Positions 7,827 to 17,949 of a stretch of 64,000 nt of DNA are shown here, piece after piece. This stretch comes from Sulfurospirillum sp. GTDB lineage: Bacteria; Campylobacterota; Campylobacteria; Campylobacterales; Arcobacteraceae. The notes under the pieces are model-generated. The model did not search any database. It was not told where the DNA came from and worked only from the letters and a program-made list of their open reading frames with translations. The stretch is from assembly GCA_030491005.1 (NCBI GenBank), contig JAKZMJ010000015.1, forward strand, positions 1 through 64,000. The letters run 5' to 3'. The position numbers and the translations under genes are program-made. Each line of letters opens with the position of its first letter. The first letter of the stretch is position 1.

Positions 7827-8804
7827 TTAATACTTAAGCCCTTCTTGTAAGAGAGTTTTTTTTATTTTTTGTATTAGATTATGTTTATTTTTGCACCATA
7901 AGGGTGCCAAAAGTGAATTATCATCAATACCAGCTGTTACTCTTTGAACAGAAACATTAGAAGGTAGAGTTTTAATAGATTTAATAACAGTATCAATATA
8001 CAGTTTTTCACTTATTGGTATAAACTTACCTTTTAAAAATTTAGATGTTAATATAGTATTTTTTACTACATATAAAGGGTGAAATTTAATTGAATCTATA
8101 TTTAACTTTAAAGTTTGTTTTAAGGTTTCTAACATCATTTCTTGAGTTTCATCAGGAAGTCCATAAATCAAATGAGCACAAACATTAAGACCTTTACTTT
8201 TTGTTTTTATAATCCATTTTCTCATATTAGCAGTAGAATCACCACGATTTATTTTTTCTAATGTTTTATCATAAAAAGACTGAATACCATATTCAATCCA
8301 AATTTCTTTTGTTTTTCCTAAGTCTTGTAAATAATCCAAAATCTCATCTGTTACACAATCTGTTCGTGTACCTATGCTTAAACCTATTACATCATCAAAG
8401 CCTAATGCTTTTGAATACAAGGCTTTTAAAGTATCAAAAGGAGCATAAGTATTTGTAAAAGATTGAAAATAAACAATAAATTTTTCTGCTTTAAATTTAT
8501 TTTCTAAAACTTTTTTACTTGCATAAAATTGCATTTGTAATTGTTTTAATTGCTTATTCAAGTATATATTATCTTTTGTCAAAGGATTTAATTTGAATTT
8601 AAATTTATTATTATTGTTATTTTCACTTAAATTAGGAGAAAATGAATCATTTTCACAAAAAGTACAACCCCCATGTGCTACAGTTCCATCAATATTAGGA
8701 CATGTAAAACCTGATATTGAAATAGGTACTTTATAAACTTTTTGTCCAAATTTATTTCTAAAATATTTTCCTATTGTTAAAATCTCTTTTAAATTATTAT
8801 TCAT
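7827..8804 (-). CDS. TIGR01212 family radical SAM protein (YhcC-like)
   Basis: 325 aa. The N-terminal cluster-binding motif is CPNIDGTVAHGGCTFC, a spaced Cys set characteristic of the YhcC/TIGR01212 group rather than plain CxxxCxxC. Other features are SIGTRTDC, EYGIQS and HLIYGLPDET, typical of the radical SAM barrel. The start overlaps the end of purF by 8 bases, so it is the last gene of the trxB-dapB-purF run. The reaction is not established for this family. Confidence 0.88.
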   Translation of the reverse strand: MNNNLKEILTIGKYFRNKFGQKVYKVPISISGFTCPNIDGTVAHGGCTFCENDSFSPNLSENNNNNKFKFKLNPLTKDNIYLNKQLKQLQMQFYASKKVLENKFKAEKFIVYFQSFTNTYAPFDTLKALYSKALGFDDVIGLSIGTRTDCVTDEILDYLQDLGKTKEIWIEYGIQSFYDKTLEKINRGDSTANMRKWIIKTKSKGLNVCAHLIYGLPDETQEMMLETLKQTLKLNIDSIKFHPLYVVKNTILTSKFLKGKFIPISEKLYIDTVIKSIKTLPSNVSVQRVTAGIDDNSLLAPLWCKNKHNLIQKIKKTLLQEGLKY

Positions 8805-10152
8805 TGTTTTTTATAAAGTAGTCCCCATTAAAACTTTCTAAAGCATAATTTCTTTCAGCTCCAATTGCATTAACTAAATCATTAATTGATAAATATTCAA
8901 GAGTATCAGCACCAATATGAGAACATACTTCATCTTTACTCATAGAAGAAGAAATTAATTCTTCTTTATTAGGAGTATCTATACCATAATAACAAGGAAA
9001 TTTAATCTCAGGACTAGCTACTCTAAAGTGTACTTCTTTTGCTCCTGCATCTTTAAGCATTCTTACTATTCTTTTAGATGTAGTTCCTCTTACAATAGAA
9101 TCATCAATTACAAGTAAAGATTTACCTTCAATTAATGAGCGCATAGGGGAAAGCTTCATTTTTACTTTTAAAGATCTCATTTCTTGAGTAGGTTCAATAA
9201 ATGTTCTTCCAACATAGTGATTTCTAATAATCCCATATTTAAAAGGAATGCCACTTTGAGTGGCATAACCTAAAGCAGCAGGGACACCTGAGTCAGGAAC
9301 GGGAACAACCATATCAATTTTAATATTATTATTTTTATCATTTAGAGCTAAAGTTTTACCCATATTTTCTCTTGTTTCATATACAGTTTTATTATCAATT
9401 ACAGAATCAGGACGTGAGAAATACACATATTCAAATGCACAAGGTCTATATTCTTCTTTAAATAATTGAATAGATTCAGGTTCAGTTTGATTATTATTAA
9501 AAATCAACATCTCCCCTGGTTTGATATCTCTTATAAACTTTGCATCTACAAGTTCAAAAGCACAAGTTTCAGATGCAACTATATAACCACCTGATTTTAT
9601 TTTTCCTAAAGATAAAGGTCTAATGCCATACTTATCTCTAATAACAAATTGTTTTGAACGAGATTGAATAATAAAACAAAAAGCACCTATAGTTTTTTCT
9701 AAAGCTTCTTTTATTCTATCTCTTAATTTATTTTTAGAAGACCTGGCTATTAAATGTACAAGATTTTCCGAGTCTAAACCTGACTGGAAAATAGCTCCAT
9801 CGTTAATTAATTCTTGTCTTACTTCATCTTTATTTATTAAGTTTCCATTATGAACTATTGAAATTTCACCTAATTTATATTTAGCAAAAATAGGCTGAGT
9901 ATCATCAAGAGTATCACCTCCTGCTGTTGAATATCTATTATGACCTATTGCCATATTACCTTTTAATAAAGATAAAGTATTTTCTTTAAATACTTCAGAA
10001 ACTAAACCTCTTTTTTTAATTGTACTTATTTTACCATTTGCAGAAGAAGAAATACCACTTGCTTCTTGACCTCTGTGTTGCATCGAAAATAAAGCTAAAG
10101 AAGCTAGTCTTGCCGCATTTTCATTGCCATATATACCAACTATTGCACACAT
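8797..10152 (-). CDS. purF: amidophosphoribosyltransferase
   Basis: 451 aa, first committed enzyme of purine synthesis: PRPP + glutamine to phosphoribosylamine. The processed nucleophile is Cys2 (MCAIVGIYG). The glutaminase half carries HRGQEASGI and GHNRYSTAGG; the phosphoribosyltransferase half carries LLVIDDSIVRGTTS, the PRPP loop. It is preceded by dapB (26 bases) and overlaps the radical SAM gene at its 3' end, giving an operon. Cytoplasmic. Confidence 0.96.
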   Translation of the reverse strand: MCAIVGIYGNENAARLASLALFSMQHRGQEASGISSSANGKISTIKKRGLVSEVFKENTLSLLKGNMAIGHNRYSTAGGDTLDDTQPIFAKYKLGEISIVHNGNLINKDEVRQELINDGAIFQSGLDSENLVHLIARSSKNKLRDRIKEALEKTIGAFCFIIQSRSKQFVIRDKYGIRPLSLGKIKSGGYIVASETCAFELVDAKFIRDIKPGEMLIFNNNQTEPESIQLFKEEYRPCAFEYVYFSRPDSVIDNKTVYETRENMGKTLALNDKNNNIKIDMVVPVPDSGVPAALGYATQSGIPFKYGIIRNHYVGRTFIEPTQEMRSLKVKMKLSPMRSLIEGKSLLVIDDSIVRGTTSKRIVRMLKDAGAKEVHFRVASPEIKFPCYYGIDTPNKEELISSSMSKDEVCSHIGADTLEYLSINDLVNAIGAERNYALESFNGDYFIKNNE

Positions 10153-10178
10153 AAATTAAACCTCATAATAAGTAATTT

Positions 10179-10952
10179 TTATATTCCAAGACAATCATTA
10201 ATAGAATATAGTCCTGCTTCTTGATTAACTAACCATTTAGCTGCTCTAATGGCACCTTTTGAAAATGTATTTCTTGAAGTTGCTGTATGGTTTAATTCTA
10301 AAAATTCACCATCATTATAAAGTCCAAGAGTATGACGACCAACTATATCACCACCTCTTAAACTCATAACTGCTATTTCATCTTTAGTTCTTGCACCTAT
10401 TATTCCATCTCTACCTGAAATTCTAACCAAATCTAAGTCTAAATCTCTAGCTTTTGCTACATTTTGAGCAAGAGTTAATGCCGTTCCTGAGGGTGAATCT
10501 ACTTTATGTCTATGATGTTGTTCCACAATTTCAATGTCAAAATCTTTTAGTGCTTTTGAAGCTAAAGCAGCTAATTTATTTAAAACAGCCACACCTAAAC
10601 TCATATTTGTAGCATATAAAATAGGTACTTTTTTACTAGCTTCAATTAATAAATTTTCTTGATGTTTATTAAAACCTGTTGTCGCAATGACCAAAGGTTT
10701 ATTCCCTTTATTTTCAACAATTTGATTTAAAAGTTCTTCAGTTGCACTTGGAGCTGAAAAATCTATAACAATATCAGATACATTTAAAATACTTTCCATG
10801 TCATTTGTTACTAAAGTACCCTCTGGCACACTTTTTTTCAATTCATCAAATATATGACAAGCACAAAGATGTGTTTGTTCATCTTCAATTAAATCATCTA
10901 TTAATAATGATCCTACTCTTCCTGTACTTCCTATAATTCCTACATTAATCAT
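10179..10952 (-). CDS. dapB: 4-hydroxy-tetrahydrodipicolinate reductase
   Basis: 257 aa; reduces hydroxy-tetrahydrodipicolinate in lysine/diaminopimelate synthesis. The N-terminal nucleotide site is [10 protein letters not shown], and the active-site motif [15 protein letters not shown] is intact with the catalytic His and Lys. The length is typical. It starts 5 bases after trxB, so the two are surely cotranscribed. Confidence 0.96.
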   Translation of the reverse strand: MINVGIIGSTGRVGSLLIDDLIEDEQTHLCACHIFDELKKSVPEGTLVTNDMESILNVSDIVIDFSAPSATEELLNQIVENKGNKPLVIATTGFNKHQENLLIEASKKVPILYATNMSLGVAVLNKLAALASKALKDFDIEIVEQHHRHKVDSPSGTALTLAQNVAKARDLDLDLVRISGRDGIIGARTKDEIAVMSLRGGDIVGRHTLGLYNDGEFLELNHTATSRNTFSKGAIRAAKWLVNQEAGLYSINDCLGI

Positions 10953-10957
10953 TTCTT

Positions 10958-11887
10958 TTATCCTAAATATTCTATTATATTAACAGCGGCTGTTGAACCA
11001 TCACCTGCTGCACATACTACTTGTTTTGCTGCATCAATTCTAACATCACCTGCTGCATAAAGACCTTTGATATTTGTTTGCATTTTTAAATTTACTATTA
11101 TTTCACCTTGTTTATTAGTATCACATAAAAAGCTTCCATCATCTTGTTTTAAAGGGTCATTTAATACATCTCTTCCAACAAATACAAATACACCCAAAAC
11201 ATCTAATTGTCTAATTTTTTGATCAATTTTTGATTTAACTATTAAGCCAGTTACTCCCATATTATCACCAATTACTTCTTGCACATCCACATCTGTAATT
11301 TCTTCTATATTTTTACAAGCTTTCATATGCTTAATTGTACTAGGTGCTGCTCTGTATGTATCGCGTCTATGAACTAAATAAACCTTTGAACACATTTTTG
11401 ATAAATATATAGCTTCTTCTAATGCTGAGTCACCACCACCTACTAATGCTACTTCTTTTCCTTTATAAAAAAAGCCATCACAAGTAGCACAAGTAGAAAT
11501 TCCTCGCCCGAAGAATTTATCTTCGCCTTTAAAACAAGCGCGCCTAGGAACAGATCCAGTTGCTAATAAAACAGACTTTGCTTCATGGCTTGAACCATCA
11601 GACATACTTAAAGTAAATATATCATTTTTCTTTACGACTTTAGAAACTTGTTGTACTTCATGTTTTAATCCAAATTTTTGGCATTGTTCTGGCCAAGATT
11701 CCATTAGCTCCATTCCAGTCATAAGCGAGCTTTGTCCAGGATAGTTTTCAATCTCACTACTTCCAATGATTTGTCCCCCAAGTAGTCCCATATCAAACAT
11801 AATAACATTATCTAAACCACCTCTTGTAGCATATAAACCAGCTGTTAAACCAGCAGGTCCTCCACCAATAATTGCTAAATCCAACAT
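10958..11887 (-). CDS. trxB: thioredoxin reductase
   Basis: 309 aa flavoprotein that reduces thioredoxin with NADPH. FAD-binding [12 protein letters not shown] at the N terminus, redox pair Cys133/Cys136 in CATC, NADPH site [14 protein letters not shown] and C-terminal GLYAAGDVR. First gene of the leftward operon with dapB, purF and the radical SAM gene; upstream AGGAG sits before the ATG at 11887. It diverges from the GGDEF gene across 100 bases. Confidence 0.96.
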   Translation of the reverse strand: MLDLAIIGGGPAGLTAGLYATRGGLDNVIMFDMGLLGGQIIGSSEIENYPGQSSLMTGMELMESWPEQCQKFGLKHEVQQVSKVVKKNDIFTLSMSDGSSHEAKSVLLATGSVPRRACFKGEDKFFGRGISTCATCDGFFYKGKEVALVGGGDSALEEAIYLSKMCSKVYLVHRRDTYRAAPSTIKHMKACKNIEEITDVDVQEVIGDNMGVTGLIVKSKIDQKIRQLDVLGVFVFVGRDVLNDPLKQDDGSFLCDTNKQGEIIVNLKMQTNIKGLYAAGDVRIDAAKQVVCAAGDGSTAAVNIIEYLG

Positions 11888-11974
11888 AAAAACTCCTAAT
11901 ATATTTTTAAAAACATTATACTAAAATATATTAAGTATAAGTTAAAATTTTTGGTCAATTTAGTTATTTTTTGA

Positions 11975-11980
11975 TACAAT
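11975..11980 (+). promoter_or_regulatory. probable -10 box of the diguanylate cyclase gene
   Basis: TTTTTTGATACAAT precedes the gene; TACAAT at 11975-11980 is a good Campylobacterota-type extended -10, with T-rich DNA upstream instead of a clear -35. The ATG lies only nine bases further, so the transcript would be leaderless or nearly so. No purine-rich ribosome site is visible before the ATG, which agrees. Confidence 0.45.
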
Positions 11981-11988
11981 TATGAACT

Positions 11989-12759
11989 ATGAATTTTTTT
12001 TTAAAAAACAAATATAATATTCTTTTTTTATTATTGATTGTATTATTGATATGTTTATGTATTTTAAATCTATCTAATATAAATTTACTTTATAAAACTA
12101 TTATTTGTTTTGTATTGTTTGTCATTACTATTATTATCATATATCAAAATATTTTAAAAAGTTATAAAATTGATTTTGAAAAAAATGTAGAAAAAAGAAC
12201 AAAACAAATTCAGTATGCTTTAGACGAACTAGAAAAAGTAAATTTTAAGTTATATGAACTTGCACACACTGATTTTTTAACAAAAATAATGAACAGAAGA
12301 AGTTTTTTTCTACATGCACAAAATCTTTTTGACAAATGTCACAAGCAACACTGTTTTTTAAATATTGTTATGATTGATTTAGATAATTTTAAAAAAATCA
12401 ATGACACTTATGGTCATAATATTGGAGATCAGGTATTGGTATTATTTACACAAAACATACAAAAAAACATTAATGATAATGTATTATTTGGAAGATTAGG
12501 AGGAGAAGAGTTTGCCTTAGTATATAAAAATATTAGTCTTGAACATACTATTAATGAAGTAGAAAAATTAAGACAAAATATTGAAAAAGCTTCTTTAGTC
12601 ACACATAATGGAATAATTAATATTACAGCTAGTTTTGGAATTAGTGATAATTCAAGAGTTGAAAATATAGATGAAATGCTACAAAAAGCTGATAAACACT
12701 TATATAATGCAAAACATTCAGGTAAAAATCTTATAAGAAGTAGATTAAGTCTTATATGA
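11989..12759 (+). CDS. membrane diguanylate cyclase (GGDEF domain)
   Basis: 256 aa. Two membrane segments (about residues 9-29 and 34-53) are followed by a short coiled linker and a GGDEF domain with AHTDFLTKIMNRRSF, Asp130 in MIDLDNFKKIND and GRLGGEEFALVY (GGEEF at 171-175). The active-site signature is intact, so it should make cyclic di-GMP at the inner membrane. The RxxD inhibitory site expected just before GGEEF is not present (INDN there), so product inhibition may be lacking. No periplasmic sensor domain: the loop between the helices is only a few residues. Translation appears to start close to the transcription start. Confidence 0.9.
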   Translation: MNFFLKNKYNILFLLLIVLLICLCILNLSNINLLYKTIICFVLFVITIIIIYQNILKSYKIDFEKNVEKRTKQIQYALDELEKVNFKLYELAHTDFLTKIMNRRSFFLHAQNLFDKCHKQHCFLNIVMIDLDNFKKINDTYGHNIGDQVLVLFTQNIQKNINDNVLFGRLGGEEFALVYKNISLEHTINEVEKLRQNIEKASLVTHNGIINITASFGISDNSRVENIDEMLQKADKHLYNAKHSGKNLIRSRLSLI

Positions 12760-12793
12760 TATCTTTTTTAAATTAGCTACTACATAATCAATT

Positions 12794-13669
12794 ATGAATA
12801 ATAATACTCATTTTAAAGCTATCTTGCTAACTACTTTTGCTGTATTTCTTATGAGCTTAGAGTCTTTGTTTATTAAACTAACTTTTATAGGTGCTTTTAG
12901 TTTTTCTTTTTATATTGGTATTTTTATGATTATTTCTATTAATATTTTTATTTATCAAGATAAAAATAAAAATATGAGACAAGTCTACACCACTGGAATT
13001 AAAGCACTTTTAATTTGTGGTTTTTTATTTGGTATATCAAATTTATTTTTTATTTTAGCTATTAAAACAACAAGTGTAGCAAATACTGTTATGATTTTAA
13101 GCACAGGTCCTATTTTTGCTTCTTTGTATGATTTTTTATTATATAAGATTAAAAGTACTATAAATATTTATATTTCTTCATTTTTTATTTTTTCAGGACT
13201 TTATATAATTTTTTATAATCAAATAGGCTCAAGTGATATGATAGGTAATTTTTATGCTTTAGTATGTGTCAATGCTTTTTCACTAGCTTTTGTTTTAATG
13301 TCAAAACATAAGGAAATTGATAGGTTCGCAGTAACTTCAATAGCAGGTTTTATAACAGCTATTATTTCTTTTGTTTTTTTAAAAAGTCTAAGTATTGATT
13401 TAAATACTTTTTATATTTTGCTTTTTTCAGGTCTTATAATTTCACCCATATCAAGAGTATTATTAGGTATGGGAACAAAAACACTTCCAGCTAGTGAAGT
13501 TGGTTTATTGATGATAGTTGAAACTATATTAGCACCTATTTGGGTTTGGATATTCTTAGATGAAATTCTTAATAGCTCTACTCTTATAGGAGCTTTTGTC
13601 ATCTTATTAACCTTGATTTTAAACTCATTTTATTTAATAAAAATAAATAAAAAAACTACAAACTTTTAG
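12794..13669 (+). CDS. EamA/DMT family transporter
   Basis: 291 aa with about ten hydrophobic segments and the internal duplication typical of EamA proteins (each half about 140 aa). Segments such as TTSVANTVMILSTGPIFASLYDFLLYK and SEVGLLMIVETILAPIWVWIFLDE are the characteristic third and fourth helices of each repeat. It is an inner-membrane exporter of small metabolites; the substrate cannot be read. It starts 34 bases after the GGDEF gene and may share its transcript. Confidence 0.88.
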   Translation: MNNNTHFKAILLTTFAVFLMSLESLFIKLTFIGAFSFSFYIGIFMIISINIFIYQDKNKNMRQVYTTGIKALLICGFLFGISNLFFILAIKTTSVANTVMILSTGPIFASLYDFLLYKIKSTINIYISSFFIFSGLYIIFYNQIGSSDMIGNFYALVCVNAFSLAFVLMSKHKEIDRFAVTSIAGFITAIISFVFLKSLSIDLNTFYILLFSGLIISPISRVLLGMGTKTLPASEVGLLMIVETILAPIWVWIFLDEILNSSTLIGAFVILLTLILNSFYLIKINKKTTNF

Positions 13670-13678
13670 AAAATCTTA

Positions 13679-13697
13679 TTTATATCTTAGATATAAA
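13679..13697 (+). terminator. AT-only hairpin after the EamA gene
   Basis: TTTATATC-TTA-GATATAAA forms a perfect 8-bp stem with a 3-base loop ten bases past the stop codon. It has no GC core and no strong T tract, so it may be a weak terminator or only a stabilising hairpin. Confidence 0.35.
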
Positions 13698-13833
13698 TAT
13701 CATATTCAATATATAAATCTAATTTTTAAGCTTAGAATTTAAATTTTTAAATAAAACAAAAAGTCCTTTTGAGTTCATTATTATACTTTATACTACCAGT
13801 ATCATAAATCAATCTAACAAAAAAGGAAAAACT

Positions 13834-14787
13834 ATGACAAAAAAAATCGCAACAATAGCAATGGTAGGTGTATTATCTTTACCTTTATTTGCAAAAGAAT
13901 TTGTAACTATTGGTACAGGTGGAGTTACAGGAGTATATTATCCTCTTGGGGGTTCTATTTGTAGATTAGTAAATAAAGGTAAAAAAGAGCATGGTGTAAG
14001 ATGTTCTGTTGAATCAACAGGAGGTTCAGTTTATAATATTAACACTATTAAAGCAGGTGAACTTGATATGGGTGTTGCTCAATCAGATGCTCAATATTTA
14101 GCATATACGGGTACAGGTAAGTTTAAATCAGAAGGTGCATACAAAGGTTTAAGATCTGTTTTTTCAGTATATGGTGAAGCTTTTGCTGTAGTAGCTCGTG
14201 CTGATTCTGGTATAAAAACTTTTGCTGATTTAAAAGGAAAAAGAGTAAATATCGGAAATTTTGGTTCTGGTTCACGTAATACAATGGACATGTTAATGCC
14301 AGCATTAGGTTGGAATTACAAATCATTTAAAGTAGCTGGTGAATTAAAATCATCAGAAATGTCTAAAGCACTATGTGATAATAAACTGGATGCTATTATA
14401 TTTGTGTCAGGACAACCAAATGGAACTATGAAAGAAGCAACTACAACTTGTGATAGTATTATTGTTGATGTTTCTGGTGATGATATAAATAAATTTATAT
14501 CAGATAAACCATATTTTGGTTCTATGACAATACCAGGTGGTATGTATAAAGGCACAGATACAGATACTAAAACATTTGGTATGCTTGCAACTTTTGTAAC
14601 ATCAAGTAAAATATCAGAAAAAGTAATTTACAATGTGGTAAAAGCCGTATTTGAAAACTTTGAAACTTTTAAAAAACTTCATCCTGCATTTGCAAATCTT
14701 AATAAAAAAGATATGATTAAAAATGGTCTATCGGCTCCCTTACATAGAGGTGCGATTAAGTATTATAAAGAAGCTGGACTTTTATAA
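13834..14787 (+). CDS. TAXI family TRAP transporter solute-binding protein
   Basis: 317 aa with a signal peptide (residues 1-20, cleavage after LPLFA). The mature start EFVTIGTGGVTGVYYPLGG is the hallmark of TAXI proteins, followed by CSVESTGGS and the C-terminal LSAPLHRGAIKYY. It binds a small organic acid or amino acid in the periplasm and delivers it to the fused permease encoded next. AAAAAGGA precedes the ATG. A 10-bp hairpin between this gene and the permease probably gives more binding protein than permease. A paralogue lies at 23282-24226. Confidence 0.93.
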   Translation: MTKKIATIAMVGVLSLPLFAKEFVTIGTGGVTGVYYPLGGSICRLVNKGKKEHGVRCSVESTGGSVYNINTIKAGELDMGVAQSDAQYLAYTGTGKFKSEGAYKGLRSVFSVYGEAFAVVARADSGIKTFADLKGKRVNIGNFGSGSRNTMDMLMPALGWNYKSFKVAGELKSSEMSKALCDNKLDAIIFVSGQPNGTMKEATTTCDSIIVDVSGDDINKFISDKPYFGSMTIPGGMYKGTDTDTKTFGMLATFVTSSKISEKVIYNVVKAVFENFETFKKLHPAFANLNKKDMIKNGLSAPLHRGAIKYYKEAGLL

Positions 14788-14806
14788 AAACTAGTTCGCA
14801 TTTAAA

Positions 14807-14831
14807 GCAAAAGAGCAAATGGCTCTTTTGC
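14807..14831 (+). terminator. intercistronic hairpin between TRAP binding protein and permease
   Basis: GCAAAAGAGC and GCTCTTTTGC form a perfect 10-bp stem with a 5-base loop, 20 bases after the stop codon. No strong T run follows immediately, so it is better read as a partial terminator or a 3'-end stabiliser of the binding-protein message than as a full stop before the permease. Confidence 0.6.
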
Positions 14832-14927
14832 AAAATTGATTTTTAAGCTTCATCGATAATCTTTTCTTTATTGTATTTCTTTAGAGAATTTATTGAGATT
14901 TAAAAATATATTTTATAAGGAGTAATT

Positions 14928-17516
14928 ATGAATGAAAATAGTAAACCAAACATCTCAGCAGAAGAGTTAGTAGCAGAATCTGAATCAGGAGGAAGAAACC
15001 CTTCAAATAAAGGTTTGGCAAACTTTATACTTTATTTGGCCTTAACATGGTCTTTATTTCAACTATATGTATCTTCCCCACTTGTATTAGAATTTACTCC
15101 TTGGATGAATGCAGATGTTGTAAAAAGAATTCATTTAATGTTTGCAGGGTTTTTAGCATATTTGAGTTATTTGCCTTTTAAAAACTCGCCTAAACATTAT
15201 ATTCCAATAACTGACTGGATTATGGGAATTTTAATGCTTTTAGTAATTGCATATTTAATTTATAATCAAGTTTGGGATTCAAATGCCTTTGAGATGAGGT
15301 TAGGAGTTCCTAATCAGCTTGATTTAATTACAAGTGTTATAGGAATAATTCTATTACTTGAAGCTACAAGAAGATCATTAGGACCTCCACTTATGATTGT
15401 AGCAACATTGGCATTAGCATATGCATATTTTGGTGGTGGTGACTATGGTGGAGCATCTATTAATAAAATAGTATCACATATGTGGATTACAACTGAAGGT
15501 GCTTTTGGTATTGCTATTGGTGTAAGTGCTACTATGGTATTTTTGTTTGTATTATTTGGCTCACTTTTAGAGCAAGCAGGAGCTGGAAACTATTTTATAA
15601 GAGTAGCATTTTCATTAATGGGGCATTTTAAAGGAGGTCCTGCAAAAGCAGCTGTAGTAAGCTCAGCAATGACAGGTATGATATCTGGTTCATCAATTGC
15701 AAATGTTGTAACCACTGGAACATTTACAATTCCATTGATGAAAAAAGTTGGATTTTCAGCTGAAAAAGCTGGTGCAATTGAAGTAGCTTCCTCAACAAAT
15801 GGACAACTTACACCTCCAATTATGGGTGCAGCTGCATTTTTAATGGTGGAATATGTTGGAATTCCTTTTGTGGAGATTATAAAACATGCCTTTTTACCTG
15901 CTATTATTTCCTATATTGCTTTAATATATATTGTACATTTAGAAGCTATGAAAGCTAATATGCAAGGTATGGTTAAAAAAGATATAGATAAGATGGATAA
16001 AAGAGGAAAATTAATTGGAGTACTTAGTGTTGTCATTGTTTTAGGATTTTTATCATGGGTTTTAGGACCTATTATTGATGTGATTAAAACTGTATCAGGA
16101 GAGTATACTTTTAGTGCTATTTTATTTATAATTGCTATTTCATATCTTGTGCTTATATATATTTCATCAAAAGTACCAGATTTACCTGAAGAGGATATTG
16201 AAGACTTACCCGCTGTAGGTGTTACAGTTAAGTCTGGATTTCATTATTTATTGCCTATAATTGTACTTGTTTGGTTACTTACTGTTGAGAGACTCTCACC
16301 TGATTTATCTGCATTTTGGGCATCAATATTTATGATATTTATTGTTTTAACTCAAAAACCTTTAATGGATTTTTTTAGAGGAAAAAATAAAATTTTTGGA
16401 AGAGCTACAGAAGGAATTCTTGACTTAAAAGATGGTTTAATTAATGGTGCTAAAAATATGATAGGAATAGGAGTTGCTACAGCAGTTGCTGGTATCATTG
16501 TTGGAACAGTTACTTTAACTGGTATTGGACAAGTGGTAATTGGCTTAGTTGAAACCGTTTCAGGTGGAAATATATTTTTAATTTTAATATTAACAGCAAT
16601 TATAAGTTTGATTTTAGGAATGGGCTTACCAACAACTGCTAATTATATTGTGGTTTCAAGTTTAATGGCTCCTGTTATTGTAAGTTTAGGAGCTGCTAAT
16701 GATATAGCTATTCCACTAATTGCAGCTCATATGTTTGTATTTTATTTTGGTATATTAGCCGATGACACGCCTCCTGTGGGACTTGCTGCCTTTGCAGCAG
16801 CTGCCATATCAAAAGGAGATCCTATTAAAACAGGTATTCAAGGCTTTACTTATGATATACGAACTGCATTATTGCCTTTTATGTTTATATTTAATACTCA
16901 GCTACTAATGATAGGAATAAATAGTACTTTTGAGTTTGTAATAGTTGTTATTACTTCTATAGTTGGAATGTTGATTTTTGCGGCTGCTACTCAAGGTTTT
17001 TGGTTTGTAAGAAATAAATGGTGGGAAACGATATTGTTATTAGCATTGACTTTCTTAATGTTTAGACCAGGGTATATTTGGGATAAGATTCAAGCACCTT
17101 ACAATAATGTAGCAGGTTCACAGATATTTAAAATCGCAGATACTATGAAAGCAAAAGATCGCTTAGAATTTGTAGTTTCAGGTGAAACTTTAGAAGGTGT
17201 ACAAAGAAAATATACATTTGGATTACCATTAGCTAGTGGAAAAACTGGAAAAGAAAGAATAGATGGAACGGGATTGATGTTAGATAATATGTTTGGTCCT
17301 ATGGAAGTTTCTATGGTATTACCTGGAAATAATAAACAAGTTGAAGCTATTAAAAGAGCTGGAGTTGATAGTGGTTGGATTATTGAATCTGTTCGCGTTA
17401 AAACAAACAGACTTCCTAAACAAATAGTACTTATTCCAGTTTTCGCATTTTTATTTTTTATGGTGTATATTCAACTTAAAAGAAAAAAGAAATTACAAAG
17501 CTCAAAACTTAAATAA
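14928..17516 (+). CDS. TRAP transporter fused permease (TAXI type, DctQM fusion)
   Basis: 862 aa with many membrane helices. An N-terminal four-helix part (about residues 30-150) corresponds to the small permease DctQ and the long central part to DctM, with SSAMTGMISGSSIANVVTTGTFTIPLMKK and EVASSTNGQLTPPIMGAAAFLM, the signatures of TAXI-type fused permeases, and GLPTTANYIVVSS further on. It uses an ion gradient to import the solute brought by the binding protein at 13834. The C-terminal approximately 170 residues after residue 690 form an extra soluble and TM part often seen in this subtype. TAAGGAG precedes the ATG. Confidence 0.94.
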   Translation: MNENSKPNISAEELVAESESGGRNPSNKGLANFILYLALTWSLFQLYVSSPLVLEFTPWMNADVVKRIHLMFAGFLAYLSYLPFKNSPKHYIPITDWIMGILMLLVIAYLIYNQVWDSNAFEMRLGVPNQLDLITSVIGIILLLEATRRSLGPPLMIVATLALAYAYFGGGDYGGASINKIVSHMWITTEGAFGIAIGVSATMVFLFVLFGSLLEQAGAGNYFIRVAFSLMGHFKGGPAKAAVVSSAMTGMISGSSIANVVTTGTFTIPLMKKVGFSAEKAGAIEVASSTNGQLTPPIMGAAAFLMVEYVGIPFVEIIKHAFLPAIISYIALIYIVHLEAMKANMQGMVKKDIDKMDKRGKLIGVLSVVIVLGFLSWVLGPIIDVIKTVSGEYTFSAILFIIAISYLVLIYISSKVPDLPEEDIEDLPAVGVTVKSGFHYLLPIIVLVWLLTVERLSPDLSAFWASIFMIFIVLTQKPLMDFFRGKNKIFGRATEGILDLKDGLINGAKNMIGIGVATAVAGIIVGTVTLTGIGQVVIGLVETVSGGNIFLILILTAIISLILGMGLPTTANYIVVSSLMAPVIVSLGAANDIAIPLIAAHMFVFYFGILADDTPPVGLAAFAAAAISKGDPIKTGIQGFTYDIRTALLPFMFIFNTQLLMIGINSTFEFVIVVITSIVGMLIFAAATQGFWFVRNKWWETILLLALTFLMFRPGYIWDKIQAPYNNVAGSQIFKIADTMKAKDRLEFVVSGETLEGVQRKYTFGLPLASGKTGKERIDGTGLMLDNMFGPMEVSMVLPGNNKQVEAIKRAGVDSGWIIESVRVKTNRLPKQIVLIPVFAFLFFMVYIQLKRKKKLQSSKLK

Positions 17517-17525
17517 AGGATTATT

Positions 17526-17801
17526 ATGATTGAATGGATTTTAATAGGAGGTATTGCAGGTGTTATGTATCTTGTTATTTACAAGTATGAACAAAAGATG
17601 GATAAAATGCAAGAACTTATTGATTTGAATAAATCTCAAATCAATAAAAATCAAGACAAAATAAAAGATAACCATGAGAGAATAGATAAAAATTTTGGAC
17701 GACTTGATGAACACTATAATCATATTGAAAAGTTATGGGTAGCATTTCCTAAGAAGAAAAATAAACAGGAAAAAGAAGAAGAACAAGATGTAAAAGATTG
17801 A
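17526..17801 (+). CDS. small one-TM coiled-coil protein in the TRAP operon
   Basis: 91 aa. Residues 3-18 (EWILIGGIAGVMYLVIY) form one membrane anchor; the rest is a charged helix with heptad-like KINKNQDKIKDNHERIDKNFGRLDEHYNHIEKLW. It starts 9 bases after the permease with AAAGGAT upstream, so it belongs to the operon. It may be an accessory subunit of the transporter; this is inferred only from position. No family recognised. Confidence 0.7.
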   Translation: MIEWILIGGIAGVMYLVIYKYEQKMDKMQELIDLNKSQINKNQDKIKDNHERIDKNFGRLDEHYNHIEKLWVAFPKKKNKQEKEEEQDVKD

Positions 17802-17949
17802 GGTCTTTGATAGTGTAAACCTTAAAGCCTACATTTATTATATAAATATCTAGTAAATTAATTTTAAGGATTTGCATTATCGCAATATTAAATTCAGAAG
17901 AATGTGCTTGCTATACTCAACCTAACATTAAGTTAGTTTTGTGTTTCTC

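Noticed and set aside
14091-14555. Several minus-strand ORFs opposite the TAXI binding protein
   Set aside because: Antisense shadows; the plus-strand gene has signal peptide and full family motifs.
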